DNA of 62,137 nucleotides from an uncultured Clostridia bacterium (GCA_944330115.1 CALVIN010000005.1:105542-167678); one strand, 5' to 3'; counted from the first letter of the stretch, positions 33,296 to 42,746 are shown. Made by a program: numbers and translations. The notes: generated by a model from the letters alone, not told the origin.

Positions 33296-33480
33296 TGAAA
33301 CCCCTCCGTCACGCTTAGTTGCACTCGCGTGCCACCGTCTCGCAGTGCGTGCGGTAAATAAACCGCACTGCTCGGTCACCGTTCGCGCCTGACATATGCG
33401 CTCACTCATCTCGCTCGGCACGTACAGCGGGTGTCCGCTGTGCTATGAAATGCCTCGCTCGTCCCTCAAAGGGGAGGTGA
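33296..33480 (+). repeat. Dispersed repeat with module M
   Basis: Near-identical to 896-1078 and 54110-54242. The nested hairpin at 33417-33465 has inner stem CAGCGG/CCGCTG and the constant CTATGAAATG. It ends AAAGGGGAGGTGA. It lies in the leader of the AraC gene and has supplied an open but probably untranslated frame upstream of its true start. Confidence 0.7.
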
Positions 33481-33518
33481 ATAATAATGGCGCTACTTAC
33501 AAAAATTTCGAGGATATT

Positions 33519-34361
33519 ATGGTTCGGCAACAGACTGCTCAACTAAAAACTTCGCCCGCGGATATCGACGGGGTATACGCCTGGCGGGCGCTGCGCGAGG
33601 CGGGGTTCGTTATGACCTCGCCGCACTGTCACGCATACTTCGAGCTGTTCTATGTGGAGAGCGGCGCGTGCAGCTTTTTTATCGGCAACAACATGTATGA
33701 CCTGCACGCGGGCGACTTTTTGCTGATACCGCCCGACGTGTTCCACTACACCCGCTACCCCTACGGCGACTGCAGGCGGTGCAACATATTCTTCCGCGCC
33801 TGCGACATTGACGAGAGCGTCGCCCGCACCATGCCCGGGCAGACGGAATTTTTTAAGGAGATACGCATATTTCAGCTGCCGGAGGGCTATCGCGAGCAGA
33901 TGGAAGAGCTGTTTGCGCGCATGGTCACCGAGCGGAAGATAGGCGACGAGCGCTCCGCACCCATGCTTAAGGCGCTGTTGCAGATGATGTTTTTGCTGTG
34001 CGGGCGGGAATGTACATTTTTGGAGAGCCTGCCCGAGGACATTCACACCACCGACCGGGAGATAGTGCGCGCCGCGCAGTTTATCGGCAGCAGGTATATG
34101 GACGACATCTCCGCCGAAGACATTGCCGCCGCGGCGGGCTACAGCCCCAACTATTTGAGCCGCAAGTTCAGAGAGGCCGCAGGCATTAGCGTGCACGAAT
34201 ATCTGGTGTTCATAAGGCTGCAACACGCGGCGCTCGAACTCGTCTCCACCGCCGACTCGGTGACCGACATAGCCCTGCGCTGCGGCTTTTCCAACGGCAA
34301 CTACTTTAAAGACGCCTTTAAAAAGAAGTACGGCGTTACACCGACGAAATACAGGAAATGA
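33519..34361 (+). CDS. AraC family transcriptional regulator
   Basis: 280 residues from MVRQQTAQLK (33519), with CGAGG five bases upstream; the frame extends further but into repeat DNA. The N-terminal cupin has the metal/sugar-binding look (SPHCHAYFELFYVESGACSF, HAGDFLLIPPDVFH). The two helix-turn-helix units cover about 180-280, the second being IALRCGFSNGNYFKDAFKKK then YGVTPTKYRK. AraC regulators of this type usually sense sugars and control nearby carbohydrate genes; the uronate cluster on the other strand is a fair but unproven target. Confidence 0.87.
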   Translation: MVRQQTAQLKTSPADIDGVYAWRALREAGFVMTSPHCHAYFELFYVESGACSFFIGNNMYDLHAGDFLLIPPDVFHYTRYPYGDCRRCNIFFRACDIDESVARTMPGQTEFFKEIRIFQLPEGYREQMEELFARMVTERKIGDERSAPMLKALLQMMFLLCGRECTFLESLPEDIHTTDREIVRAAQFIGSRYMDDISAEDIAAAAGYSPNYLSRKFREAAGISVHEYLVFIRLQHAALELVSTADSVTDIALRCGFSNGNYFKDAFKKKYGVTPTKYRK

Positions 34362-34362
34362 G

Positions 34363-34550
34363 TTCACAAATTTTTTGCGCGAGCCGCGCGCAAAAAATTT
34401 CGTGAGGAGGAGGAACTAAGTTCCTCTGGCGGCATTTTTAAGAGCCCACTATTATTAGAAATGCCGCCATTCACCTCCAGTGAGCCGCCTGCCGGCGCAA
34501 ATAGGGGCCTGCGGCGCAGGGAAACCCTGCTTGCGACGTTTATTTATTTA
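34363..34550 (-). repeat. Multi-hairpin element, copy E3
   Basis: P3 34363-34405, P2 GAGGAACTAAGTTCCTC (34410-34426), P1 34427-34469 with stem TGGCGGCATTT/AAATGCCGCCA, P0 34516-34530. Every stem differs from the other copies yet pairs. It starts one base after the AraC stop codon, so its P3 may also end that transcript. Confidence 0.75.
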
Positions 34551-34718
34551 GAATAACCCCTCCTTCGCCTTCGGCTTACCTCCCCTTCGAGGGGAGGTGG
34601 GTTGAGCGTAGCGAAACTCGGTGGGGTTTCACAAGCGGCGCAGCCGCGTGCCATCTTTCACCGCACAATCAAAAATACCGTATAATTAAAAAATAATTTA
34701 AAATTAAAACCGCAAAAT

Positions 34719-34760
34719 ATAGCCGCCCGCGGTGCGAAAATTCGCACCGCGGGCGGCTAT
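34719..34760. terminator. 20-bp perfect palindrome, bidirectional terminator
   Basis: ATAGCCGCCCGCGGTGCGAA (34719-34738) and its exact complement at 34741-34760. A/T-rich flanks lie on both sides. It stands between convergent AraC and GNAT genes. Confidence 0.75.
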
Positions 34761-34816
34761 TAAATATCAAACTGCATATTTTTAAATTAAATAATTTTAA
34801 ATATGTCAGGCGGCAT

Positions 34817-35311
34817 TTAATGCGCATTTTTTACCATGGCGAAATTGTTGAGTTCCACGCCGCAGCGCACAACCTTTTGCGGCATGATCACAACATAGCC
34901 GCGCGATAAAAAGAATGGCTGCGCGGTGAGCGACACATCGGCAAACACGCAGCCGCGCACTCTGCCCTCCAGCTCGTTACAGAGCGTCGTTGCAATGCCG
35001 CGGCGCAGGCAGCTTTTATCGACATACAACATATCGAGGTAGCCGTCCTCCGCCCGCAACTGCACGCCGCCGCACTCCCCTCCGCGCGCGATATTGCCGA
35101 ACGCCATGATTTTGCCGCCTATTTCGGCCACGAGGGTAAAGCTGTTTGCAAAGCGGGCGCCCCACTCCCCGTATTTTGCGCCGCTCAGCCAGGCATCTGT
35201 TTGCCGCGTGGAGTAGTCTGCCGAGCACACCGAGCGCACAATATCTTTGAACAGCGCTATTATGTGCGGCAGGTCCTCTGCGCGGTATGCGCGGATAATA
35301 AAATCATTCAT
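34817..35311 (-). CDS. GNAT family N-acetyltransferase
   Basis: 164 residues. MNDFIIRAYRAEDLPHIIAL is a typical GNAT opening; LDMLYVDKSCLRRGIATTL contains the R-R-G-I-A acetyl-CoA loop. The end (SLTAQPFFLSRGYVVIMPQK) is the usual strand-helix-strand with F-x-x-x-G-Y. Related in outline to the E. coli YafP/YjaB type. Acceptor unknown. The DNA upstream is an A/T-only tandem repeat with no clear ribosome binding site. Confidence 0.82.
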   Translation of the reverse strand: MNDFIIRAYRAEDLPHIIALFKDIVRSVCSADYSTRQTDAWLSGAKYGEWGARFANSFTLVAEIGGKIMAFGNIARGGECGGVQLRAEDGYLDMLYVDKSCLRRGIATTLCNELEGRVRGCVFADVSLTAQPFFLSRGYVVIMPQKVVRCGVELNNFAMVKNAH

Positions 35312-35318
35312 AATTTTT

Positions 35319-35382
35319 AATTTAATTATTTTTTAATTTAATTATTTTTTAATTTAATTATTTTTTATTTAATTATTTATTT
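35319..35382. repeat. A/T-only 16-bp tandem repeat
   Basis: AATTTAATTATTTTTT three times exactly, then a decayed fourth copy. It is part of an A/T-only tract 35312-35414 between the GNAT and MATE genes. Confidence 0.7.
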
Positions 35383-35414
35383 TTTAAATTTGATTTATTT
35401 TAATTTTTTTAATT

Positions 35415-36875
35415 TTATTCGCCGTCATGGGGGCTTTCCGGGTTTTCGGCTGCGGCGACGCTTTCATTGCCCTCGTGGGCGGCGGCATATGCGCCCGCAA
35501 GCGCGGCCGTGCCGTTTTGCTTTTTACCCTTTCTGAGTGCCTTTAAGCAGGGGATATTGAAGTAGAAGGTGAGCGCGACGCACGCGCCCAAAGTCCAGCC
35601 GATAGCCCACGCCCAGCCGACGCCCGCAAAGCCGAGCGGGCCGGTGAGCAAAAATACAAGCGCCACGCGCAGGATGAGGTCGGTAAAGGTGCTTATGGTG
35701 AAGCCGAGGTTGCCGCCCGCACCGCGCACGGCGTCGTCCGCCACCACCTTTACGTTTACTATCAAAAAGAAGGGCGCGACTATGGTGACGTACATTGCGC
35801 CGCTTTCTACCGCGAGGGTGGTATCGCCCTCTGCCGACATGAACAGCTCGGTGAGCGGCCGCGCGAATATCACGCATATCGCCACGAACACCGCCGTCAT
35901 CACCGTGGATATGGCGAGCGCCGCCTTGAAGCCCTGCTTTATTCGCTCGTACTTGCCCGCGCCATAGCATTGCGACACAAAGTTTGTAAGCCCGTTTGCG
36001 CAGGTGCAGAAGCAGGTGGTGCAGAACACTATCAGCTTTACGCCCGCGGTGAAGCCGTCGGTTATGCCGATGCCCTGCACGTTGGCGAGCTCGTTTATGC
36101 GTATCTGTATTATCAGGTTGCCCACCGAAACAAAGCTGTTTTGCAGCATTACGGGCAGGGCGAGAATGAGAAGCGTCTTTAAAACGCGCGGCACAAAGAT
36201 GTGCGGCTTTTCGTCCACGGGCAGCTTTTTAAGGCGCAAAAACACGAACACGAGGGTGAGTATGCACGCCGCGCCCTGCGCTATGAATGTGGCCCACGCC
36301 ACGCCTGCAACGCCCCACGGGCCAACCATGACGATATCGAGCACGATGTTGCTCACCGAGGATATCACGAGGAAGATGAAGGGGGTACGGCTGTCGCCGA
36401 GGGCGGAGAAGATACCCGTGCCGAAGTTATACAGAATGAGGAAGGGCAGGCCGTAGTAGTAGATATTGAGGTAGGTAACGCTCTCTTCGAGTGCGGCGGC
36501 GGGGGTTTTGAGGGCGGCGAGCAGCGGTTCGCAGCTTATTACGCCCACCACGAGCAGCACGACGGCGAGCGCGGCGAAGGAGATGAGGCCGGTATATACC
36601 GCCGTTTTTACGCCCGCGTTGTTTTTTGCGCCGAACATTCGGCTGACGAACACCGCGCAGCCCGCGTTTGCGCCGAGCGCCACCGCCATCAGGATATTGA
36701 CGATGGAGTTTGACGCGCCTATCGCCGTGAGGGCCGTTTCGCCCGCGAATTTGCCGGCGATTATGGTATCGGCAAGGGTATACAGCTGCTGGAATACGGC
36801 GCTGCCGAAGAGGGGAAGTATGTAGATGAGCAGCACCTTAAAGGGCTTGCCGACAGTAAGATCGGTGTTAGACAT
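35415..36875 (-). CDS. MATE family efflux protein
   Basis: 486 residues from MSNTDLTVGKPFKVLLIYIL (36875), with CGAGG upstream; the longer frame to 37208 lies in repeat DNA. Twelve helices with the family's first-helix signature LFGSAVFQQLYTLADTIIAG and a second-half repeat beginning LPVMLQNSFVSVGNLIIQIR. The cytoplasmic C-terminal tail is rich in Ala/Glu. Only distantly like the MATE protein at 31537, so not a recent duplicate. Substrate unknown. Confidence 0.9.
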   Translation of the reverse strand: MSNTDLTVGKPFKVLLIYILPLFGSAVFQQLYTLADTIIAGKFAGETALTAIGASNSIVNILMAVALGANAGCAVFVSRMFGAKNNAGVKTAVYTGLISFAALAVVLLVVGVISCEPLLAALKTPAAALEESVTYLNIYYYGLPFLILYNFGTGIFSALGDSRTPFIFLVISSVSNIVLDIVMVGPWGVAGVAWATFIAQGAACILTLVFVFLRLKKLPVDEKPHIFVPRVLKTLLILALPVMLQNSFVSVGNLIIQIRINELANVQGIGITDGFTAGVKLIVFCTTCFCTCANGLTNFVSQCYGAGKYERIKQGFKAALAISTVMTAVFVAICVIFARPLTELFMSAEGDTTLAVESGAMYVTIVAPFFLIVNVKVVADDAVRGAGGNLGFTISTFTDLILRVALVFLLTGPLGFAGVGWAWAIGWTLGACVALTFYFNIPCLKALRKGKKQNGTAALAGAYAAAHEGNESVAAAENPESPHDGE

Positions 36876-36888
36876 AAAGACCTCGTAG

Positions 36889-37123
36889 TTCACAAATTTT
36901 TTGCGCGGGCCGCGCGCAAAAAATTTCGTGAGTTTTGGGGAGCCAGCTCCCCCTTGGTGAGCCGCCTGCCGGCGCAAATTGGGACGAGCGGCACATTTCA
37001 TAGAAAGGCGGACACCCGCCTTTCGTGTGCCGCGGAGAGACCGAGACATGCCGAGCGTAGCGTGAGGCGTCTCGGGGACGACCAACGAGGCACGAGGCGA
37101 CCTTTCGGCGCAGGGGAACCCTG
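36889..37123 (-). repeat. Multi-hairpin element, copy E4, lacking P1, with module M
   Basis: P3 36889-36931, P2 GGGGAGCCAGCTCCCC (36937-36952), no P1, module M 36981-37102, P0 near 37110-37123. Apart from the missing P1 it is a close copy of E2. Confidence 0.75.
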
Positions 37124-37137
37124 CTTGAAACGTTAAT

Positions 37138-37275
37138 TTATTTAGAATTTTTGCGCTTTGCAGGGTAAACCTGCTCGCGCTTATCCGCTCAATTTGCCTG
37201 CCGTACAAAAGTCAATGCAAACAGGGGGCGCGCTTGACGGCTGAAATAAATTCAGCCTTGCGCACATTATTTTAT
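37138..37275. repeat. Spacer repeat S, copy 2
   Basis: Shares long blocks with 25434-25575, including the GGCTGAA-ATAAA-TTCAGCC hairpin. Followed at 37300-37362 by a CCTCCCC/GGGAGG repeat end. The remaining 37363-37797 before clpB holds no gene I can support. Confidence 0.65.
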
Positions 37276-37797
37276 TTTTAAATATTCGCCTTATTGATAC
37301 CTCCCCTTTGAGCGGGAGGTGGCGGGCGAAGTGCAACGAAGCACGACGGAGGGGTTTCACTTGCCACACTATTAAACGGGCGAAATTTTTGTTCGCTTAA
37401 TTTTTTCGGTAACGAATTATATCACCGCGGTTTTGAGTTGTAAAGCGTATAAAATAACTTTTTCAACCGATATTTTTTTACTTAAAAATGCGCGAAAAAT
37501 GCACAAAATTTTTCACCGCGGCAGGGCGCTTTTGCTCCCGCCTCCGCCTTTTCAGCCACTCCTCCGCAGCGATCTGCCGCGCGGCGGAGGTTTTTAAATA
37601 TTCCCGGTCTTTGCTGTTTAAACTGCGGAAAGTTGCGTTATAAACAATATGTAAAAAGATTTTACGCATAGTTTGCCGCCGGATACGCGCCTTATTTTAT
37701 GGGTGCGGAACAAATACAGGGCGCCGCAAATGCGCCCCCAAAACACACATGCGGCGGCAAAATGCAATACCGAAATACCCCTTAAGGAGGTGAATTT

Positions 37798-40371
37798 ATG
37801 AACAGCAACCGCTTTACGCAAAACAGCATTCAGGCAATAAACAACTGCGAAAAGATAGCGGACGAGTACGGCAACACCGAAATAATGCCCGTGCACATAC
37901 TGTATGCCCTGCTGGGAAAGGACGGGCTGATACCCCGCATACTCTCCCGCCGCGGCGCCGACGTGAACGGACTTACTTCGGCCGCAAAGGACGAAATTGA
38001 AAAACTGCCGAGGAGCTCATCGCACGGCAACGTGCTGCTCTCCCCTTCGGCAAACAGAATATTTACCAACTCCGAAAAGATCGCCGAGCGCATGAAGGAC
38101 GACTATATCTCGGTAGAGCACCTGTTTTTGGCGCTTCTGGACGAGAATGACGCCGCGTGCGAACGGTTGTTCAAGCGCTTCGGCATAACCAAAGACAGCT
38201 TTTTGGTAGGCCTTAAAGAGGTGCGCGGCAACACCAACGTTACGACCGACAACCCCGAAGATACCTACGAGGCGCTGCAAAAATACGGCACCGACCTCAC
38301 CGAGGCGGCGAGAAAGCACAAGCTTGAGCCGGTGATAGGCCGCGACGAGGAGATAAGAAACGTAATACGCATACTCTCGCGAAAGACCAAGAACAACCCC
38401 GTGCTGATAGGCGAGCCCGGCGTGGGCAAGACGGCCATAGCCGAGGGGCTGGCGCAGCGAATAGTTAAGGGCGACGTGCCCGAGGGACTGAAGGACAAGA
38501 CGCTCTTCTCCCTCGACATGGGCGCGCTTATCGCGGGCGCCAAATACCGCGGCGAGTTCGAGGAGAGGCTGAAGGCCGTTTTGCAGGAAGTGACCAAGAG
38601 CGAGGGCAGGATACTGCTGTTTATCGATGAGTTGCACACCGTTGTGGGCGCCGGCAAGACGGACGGCGCGATGGACGCGGGCAATTTACTCAAACCCCTG
38701 CTTGCGCGCGGCGAACTGCACTGCATAGGCGCGACGACGCTCGACGAATACCGCAAATATATCGAAAAGGACGCGGCGCTCGCCCGTCGTTTCCAGCCCG
38801 TAATGGTGGACGAACCTACTGTGGAAGACACCATATCCATCCTGCGCGGACTTAAGGAGCGCTTTGAGATATTCCACGGCGTGCGCATACACGACGACGC
38901 GCTCGTTGCCGCCGCCACCCTTTCGAACAGATATATAACCGACAGGTTTTTGCCCGACAAGGCCATCGACCTTGTGGACGAGGCCGCGGCCATGATACGA
39001 ACGGAAATCGACTCCATGCCCTCCGACATGGACGATTTGAACCGAAAGATACTTCAGCTTGAAGTTGAGGAGAAGGCGCTCTCTAAGGAGAAAGACAACA
39101 TCTCCGAGGCCAGGCTGGAGGCATTGAAGAAGGAACTTGCCGAATATAAGGCGCGCTTTGCCGAGATGAAGGCCAAGTGGCAGGACGAAAAGCAGGCCAT
39201 TCAGGCCGAGAAGGAGCTCAAGGAGAAGATAGACGGCCTTAAGGCCGAGATCGACTCCGCCACCAACAGCGGCGACTTTGAAAGGGCGGCAAGATTGAGA
39301 TACGGCGAGCTGCCCGCGCTTGAAAAACAGCTTGAAAAGGCCAAGGCGCAGAACGCCGAGAGAAAGGGCGACCTGCTGCAGGACGAAGTGACCGAGGAGC
39401 AGATAAACCAGATAATTTCGCGCTGGACGGGCATACCCGTTGCGCGCCTTAAAGAGGGCGAGCGCGAGAAGATACTGCACCTGCCCGAGGATCTGCACAA
39501 GCGCGTGGTAGGCCAGAACGAGGCCGTGGAAAAGGTTTCCGACGCCATACTGCGCTCGCGCGCGGGCATATCCGACCCGAACAGGCCGATAGGCTCCTTC
39601 CTCTTCCTCGGACCTACGGGCGTGGGCAAGACGGAGCTTGCCAAGGCGCTCGCCGAAAACCTGTTCGACGACGAAAAGAATATCGTGCGCATAGACATGA
39701 GCGAATATATGGAGAAATTCTCCGTGAGCCGCCTTGTGGGCGCGCCTCCGGGATATGTGGGCTATGAAGAGGGCGGCACTCTCACCGAAGCCGTGCGCAG
39801 AAAGCCCTACTCCATAGTGCTCTTCGACGAGATAGAAAAGGCGCACCCCGATGTGTTCAATATACTGCTGCAGATACTCGACGACGGCAGGATAACCGAT
39901 TCGCAGGGGCGCACGGTGGACTTTAAAAACACCATAATTATTCTCACCTCCAACCTCGGCGCGGCCGACATTATCGAGGGCATAGAGGGCGGCGAGATAT
40001 CCAAGGCCGCGCAGGACAAAGTATACGCCATACTAAAGCAGTCGTTCCGCCCCGAATTTTTGAACAGGCTGGACGAGATAATCATGTTCAAGCCGCTCAC
40101 GCGCGAAAATATCGGCGGCATTGTAGATATTCAGCTGAAGCGCCTTGCAAAGCGCTTGGAGAATGAGAACCTCACGCTGGAGATAACCGACGCCGCCAAG
40201 GCGTATATCGCCGAGAACGGTTACGACAACGTGTTTGGCGCGCGCCCGCTGAAGAGATTCATTCAGAAGAATGTTGAAACGCCCATTGCGCGCTACATTA
40301 TAAAGAGCAACCCCGAATCGGGCGCAAAGATAACGGTAGATGCGGGCAGCGACGGAATTTATCTGAAGTGA
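37798..40371 (+). CDS. clpB: ATP-dependent disaggregase ClpB
   Basis: 857 residues, a hexameric AAA+ chaperone that, with DnaK, resolves protein aggregates. N-terminal repeat domain 1-145; first ATPase with GEPGVGKT near 204 and the pore/R-finger regions; a coiled-coil middle domain at about 400-530 (long Glu/Lys-rich stretch); second ATPase with GPTGVGKT near 604 and pore loop GYVGYEEGG. The long middle domain and lack of an I/L-G-F ClpP-binding loop support ClpB over ClpC. A near-perfect TAAGGAGGTG precedes the ATG. No CIRCE or CtsR operator was found upstream. Confidence 0.93.
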   Translation: MNSNRFTQNSIQAINNCEKIADEYGNTEIMPVHILYALLGKDGLIPRILSRRGADVNGLTSAAKDEIEKLPRSSSHGNVLLSPSANRIFTNSEKIAERMKDDYISVEHLFLALLDENDAACERLFKRFGITKDSFLVGLKEVRGNTNVTTDNPEDTYEALQKYGTDLTEAARKHKLEPVIGRDEEIRNVIRILSRKTKNNPVLIGEPGVGKTAIAEGLAQRIVKGDVPEGLKDKTLFSLDMGALIAGAKYRGEFEERLKAVLQEVTKSEGRILLFIDELHTVVGAGKTDGAMDAGNLLKPLLARGELHCIGATTLDEYRKYIEKDAALARRFQPVMVDEPTVEDTISILRGLKERFEIFHGVRIHDDALVAAATLSNRYITDRFLPDKAIDLVDEAAAMIRTEIDSMPSDMDDLNRKILQLEVEEKALSKEKDNISEARLEALKKELAEYKARFAEMKAKWQDEKQAIQAEKELKEKIDGLKAEIDSATNSGDFERAARLRYGELPALEKQLEKAKAQNAERKGDLLQDEVTEEQINQIISRWTGIPVARLKEGEREKILHLPEDLHKRVVGQNEAVEKVSDAILRSRAGISDPNRPIGSFLFLGPTGVGKTELAKALAENLFDDEKNIVRIDMSEYMEKFSVSRLVGAPPGYVGYEEGGTLTEAVRRKPYSIVLFDEIEKAHPDVFNILLQILDDGRITDSQGRTVDFKNTIIILTSNLGAADIIEGIEGGEISKAAQDKVYAILKQSFRPEFLNRLDEIIMFKPLTRENIGGIVDIQLKRLAKRLENENLTLEITDAAKAYIAENGYDNVFGARPLKRFIQKNVETPIARYIIKSNPESGAKITVDAGSDGIYLK

Positions 40372-40410
40372 TAAAAAAAGTTTAAAAGGCAATTAATTGC
40401 CGCAAAAATA

Positions 40411-40445
40411 GCGGGGCGGCGCGAATTAAATTCGCGCCGCCCCGC
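40411..40445 (+). terminator. Terminator of clpB
   Basis: GCGGGGCGGCGCGAA-TTAAA-TTCGCGCCGCCCCGC is a 15-bp stem followed by CCTTTATTTTTATTTT. Confidence 0.85.
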
Positions 40446-40525
40446 CCTTTATTTTTATTTTATTTAAATATTTATTTAATTAATTTCAATTTGATTTCTA
40501 ATTAATTTAATTAATTAATTATTTA

Positions 40526-40897
40526 TCACAGCACTATCGGCAGAACCACGGCGAAAGCGATGGCAATGCATACCGCCGCAAGCGCTATACCCAGCCCCTT
40601 TATGCCGAACTTGGCCTCGGCACGCTCGTCGGGAGAAAGCGCGTCGTCCTCAGGCGCCGTCTTGCCCTTGAGATGATCCACGCCGTATTTTTCTGCCGAC
40701 TGCGCGCGCATATCCTCCACCGAAAGGCCGAAAACTTCGGAAATTTTATTGAGTATATCCCTGTTTTCCGGCACTACAGACTGTTCCCACCGCTGCACCG
40801 ACGATTTTGAAACGTATATCTTTTCAGCCAGCTCGCGAATGGAGAGCCCGCGCCCTTCGCGCAGTTCCTTTAAATATTTGCCGTCGATCCTGTTCAT
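40526..40897 (-). CDS. XRE-type regulator with C-terminal membrane helix
   Basis: 123 residues. Residues about 8-62 are a lambda-repressor-like HTH (LREGRGLSIRELAEKIYVSK, SSVQRWEQSVVPENRDILNK). A charged linker leads to a single C-terminal helix KGLGIALAAVCIAIAFAVVL at about 100-119, so the protein is probably tethered to the membrane with its DNA-binding part inside. The promoter lies 6 bases from the ATG with no Shine-Dalgarno, so it is probably leaderless. It is divergent from the secreted-protein gene at 41159, and the intergenic region carries phased CGGGACA repeats that are its likely targets (inference). Confidence 0.82.
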   Translation of the reverse strand: MNRIDGKYLKELREGRGLSIRELAEKIYVSKSSVQRWEQSVVPENRDILNKISEVFGLSVEDMRAQSAEKYGVDHLKGKTAPEDDALSPDERAEAKFGIKGLGIALAAVCIAIAFAVVLPIVL

Positions 40898-40903
40898 AAG
40901 TTT

Positions 40904-40932
40904 ATTATATCACCCGCCGCATAAATTGAAAA
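40904..40932 (-). promoter_or_regulatory. Promoter giving a leaderless XRE mRNA
   Basis: Minus strand: TTTTCA, 17 bp, TATAAT, then AAACTT and the ATG at 40897. The -35 box is weak. Confidence 0.5.
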
Positions 40933-40982
40933 TAAATTACGCGCACTTTTTTGCATTTTTTATATATTTTTGCGCAGCCCGG

Positions 40983-41063
40983 CGGGACACATTCGGGACA
41001 GAATTTGCCGCGTAGCGCCAAAGTAGAATTGCCGCAAAGGCAAAACGGGACAAAAGCGGGACA
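40983..41063. promoter_or_regulatory. Phased CGGGACA direct repeats (candidate operator)
   Basis: CGGGACA at 40983-40989, 40994-41000, 41046-41052 and 41057-41063. Within each pair the spacing is 11 bp (one helical turn); the pairs are 63 bp apart. A fifth copy is at 42725-42731, 16 bases before the paralogous lipoprotein gene. Confidence 0.55.
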
Positions 41064-41082
41064 CTTTAAAGCCCCTTTGCCA

Positions 41083-41111
41083 TTGACAAACCGCCCCTTT
41101 GGTGCTACATT
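41083..41111 (+). promoter_or_regulatory. Promoter of the secreted-protein gene at 41159
   Basis: TTGACA (41083-41088), 17 bp, TACATT (41106-41111). The second CGGGACA pair ends 19 bp upstream of the -35 box, a usual position for an activator. Confidence 0.65.
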
Positions 41112-41158
41112 GTTATCGTAGGTTGCAACCCGAAATGAAATGATTATGGAGGAAAATT

Positions 41159-42235
41159 ATGAACATCAATAAAACCAACAAAAGATATCTGCGCATAGGC
41201 GCGGCGGCGCTTGCCGCCGGTCTGACGCTTGGCACGGCGGCGGCGTTTGCGCTGCTTAAACCCGAACCCACGAGCTACACAGTCAGCTCCGAAGAGGGCG
41301 GCTACTACTCCGAGACTACCTATTACCTGACAGAAGAAACCTATAACGGGCATGCAGCCAAGGCGGCAAAAAATACGGGCAGACAGATGAGCGCGGCGAG
41401 TACGAGCAGCGCCGAAAATACCGAGGACGAAGAGTTTGTAGTTGGCGCAACCAAGACCGTCTGGGTTAAAGAGACCACCGACGAAGAGGGCAACGTGACA
41501 GAGAGCAGACTATTGAACAAGGACGAAGTTGAAGAACTGCGGTCTGCCGCTGACAATTTAAACCTTGGCACTGACGAGGACCCCGAACCCACCACACCCG
41601 ACGCGGTAATACCATATCGTCCTATCGGCGGAGGTGGCGGCGGCAATCCGGAAACGCTCATCGGCACTGCTAACGGAAACCTGTATCTATTGGATATTTC
41701 CTTGAAAGTAGTTTATAATTCTTCTACCGAAGAGTATTCGGCAACAGGGCAGGCCTCATGGGCTGAACAGCTAGTATGGTTTGAAAATGAGTATATGGCA
41801 GCCGAAGAGAGTAGTTTTGACTACCTTGCCATATCGTGGGGCGGCAACGGAGAGCTTAAAGCAAAATCAAAGTCAATATCAGGCAAATATTACGACGGCG
41901 ATGCGGCTGTCAAATTTTCAACAGCCAAAAGCGACGCATATGCCGGTTATGTATGGCAGTTCAATGAAAAGGAAGGCTTTTTGGGAGATGAATTGGAAAA
42001 TGCTACAGCAAATGTAACGCTGGTAAATGTCGGCGCAAAGCAAAACAAAGAGACCTCTGTTAAGATGACTTACATACATACCTATGACAAATTTAATCAC
42101 ACTCCTACATTTTCATTTGGCGTAAATGGCGATCTGAACGGCATGGTCACTATAGAAAAAGGTGTAAGCGTCGGACTGGAAACAGTGGAAGATCAATGGC
42201 AGATAGCGATTGATGTTCCTAACATCGAATATTGA
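41159..42235 (+). CDS. Exported protein, paralogue of the lipoprotein at 42747
   Basis: 358 residues, no known family recognised. An N-terminal signal/anchor helix (IGAAALAAGLTLGTAAAFAL) is followed by an acidic Ser/Thr/Glu-rich region (about 40-140), then a P-I-GGGGGG hinge, then a globular domain (about 165-358) with ISWGGNGELKAKSKS, SDAYAGYVWQF and a closing DVPNIEY. The globular domain aligns with the whole mature lipoprotein at 42747 (TWGGNGNLLATQ, SNAYAGFMWF, LHLDGMEY). It is expressed from its own promoter with a GGAGG site, and is co-transcribed with the 98-residue gene 27 bases downstream. Confidence 0.7.
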   Translation: MNINKTNKRYLRIGAAALAAGLTLGTAAAFALLKPEPTSYTVSSEEGGYYSETTYYLTEETYNGHAAKAAKNTGRQMSAASTSSAENTEDEEFVVGATKTVWVKETTDEEGNVTESRLLNKDEVEELRSAADNLNLGTDEDPEPTTPDAVIPYRPIGGGGGGNPETLIGTANGNLYLLDISLKVVYNSSTEEYSATGQASWAEQLVWFENEYMAAEESSFDYLAISWGGNGELKAKSKSISGKYYDGDAAVKFSTAKSDAYAGYVWQFNEKEGFLGDELENATANVTLVNVGAKQNKETSVKMTYIHTYDKFNHTPTFSFGVNGDLNGMVTIEKGVSVGLETVEDQWQIAIDVPNIEY

Positions 42236-42262
42236 ATTTTTATAGTCATAAAGGAGACCATT

Positions 42263-42559
42263 ATGAATAATACACCGAATAATAACGGTAAAAGGGGACT
42301 TTCCAAGAGGGGTAAATTGTTTCTTGCCAACGGCATAGCGCTCTTGGTTTGTATTGCAGCCGTATTTTATATGTGGTTCGCTTTAGGGAATCCCCCCACT
42401 GTCACCATACCTAATTATCTTGTTCTGATGTGCGCTTTCACGTTTTTCAGCCTGATAGTATATTATCTTTCTATCATAGCCGACGCGTTGAACAGCCGCA
42501 ACAAGAGGAACAATCACGATAATATAACTCAGGCAGACAACACAAACCGCATTAAATAA
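42263..42559 (+). CDS. Small 2-TM membrane protein
   Basis: 98 residues with two clear helices (LFLANGIALLVCIAAVFYMW and YLVLMCAFTFFSLIVYYLSI) joined by a short outside loop, and charged ends inside. AAAGGAGA precedes the ATG. It follows the exported protein gene by 27 bases. Family and role unknown; a partner of the neighbouring secreted protein is a guess from linkage. Confidence 0.65.
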   Translation: MNNTPNNNGKRGLSKRGKLFLANGIALLVCIAAVFYMWFALGNPPTVTIPNYLVLMCAFTFFSLIVYYLSIIADALNSRNKRNNHDNITQADNTNRIK

Positions 42560-42746
42560 TTAAGGCCGCAAACATACCTTAAGTTATAAGGCACGGCGTG
42601 CAGGACATATTGCCCCGCCCGCCATGCCGAATACTAAAAATTGCAGAATATTTATGCAATTAGCACATTGGCATTTTTATTATATAGTGACATTACCAGT
42701 TTAATAATACCCTGTAAAAAGTTGCGGGACATTATAAAGGAGAAAA

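Noticed and set aside
37478-37669. 63-codon minus-strand frame upstream of clpB
   Set aside because: Basic and repeat-adjacent, no ribosome binding site or family resemblance.
37363-37797. CIRCE or CtsR operator before clpB
   Set aside because: Looked for TTAGCACTC-N9-GAGTGCTAA and GGTCAAA repeats; neither found.
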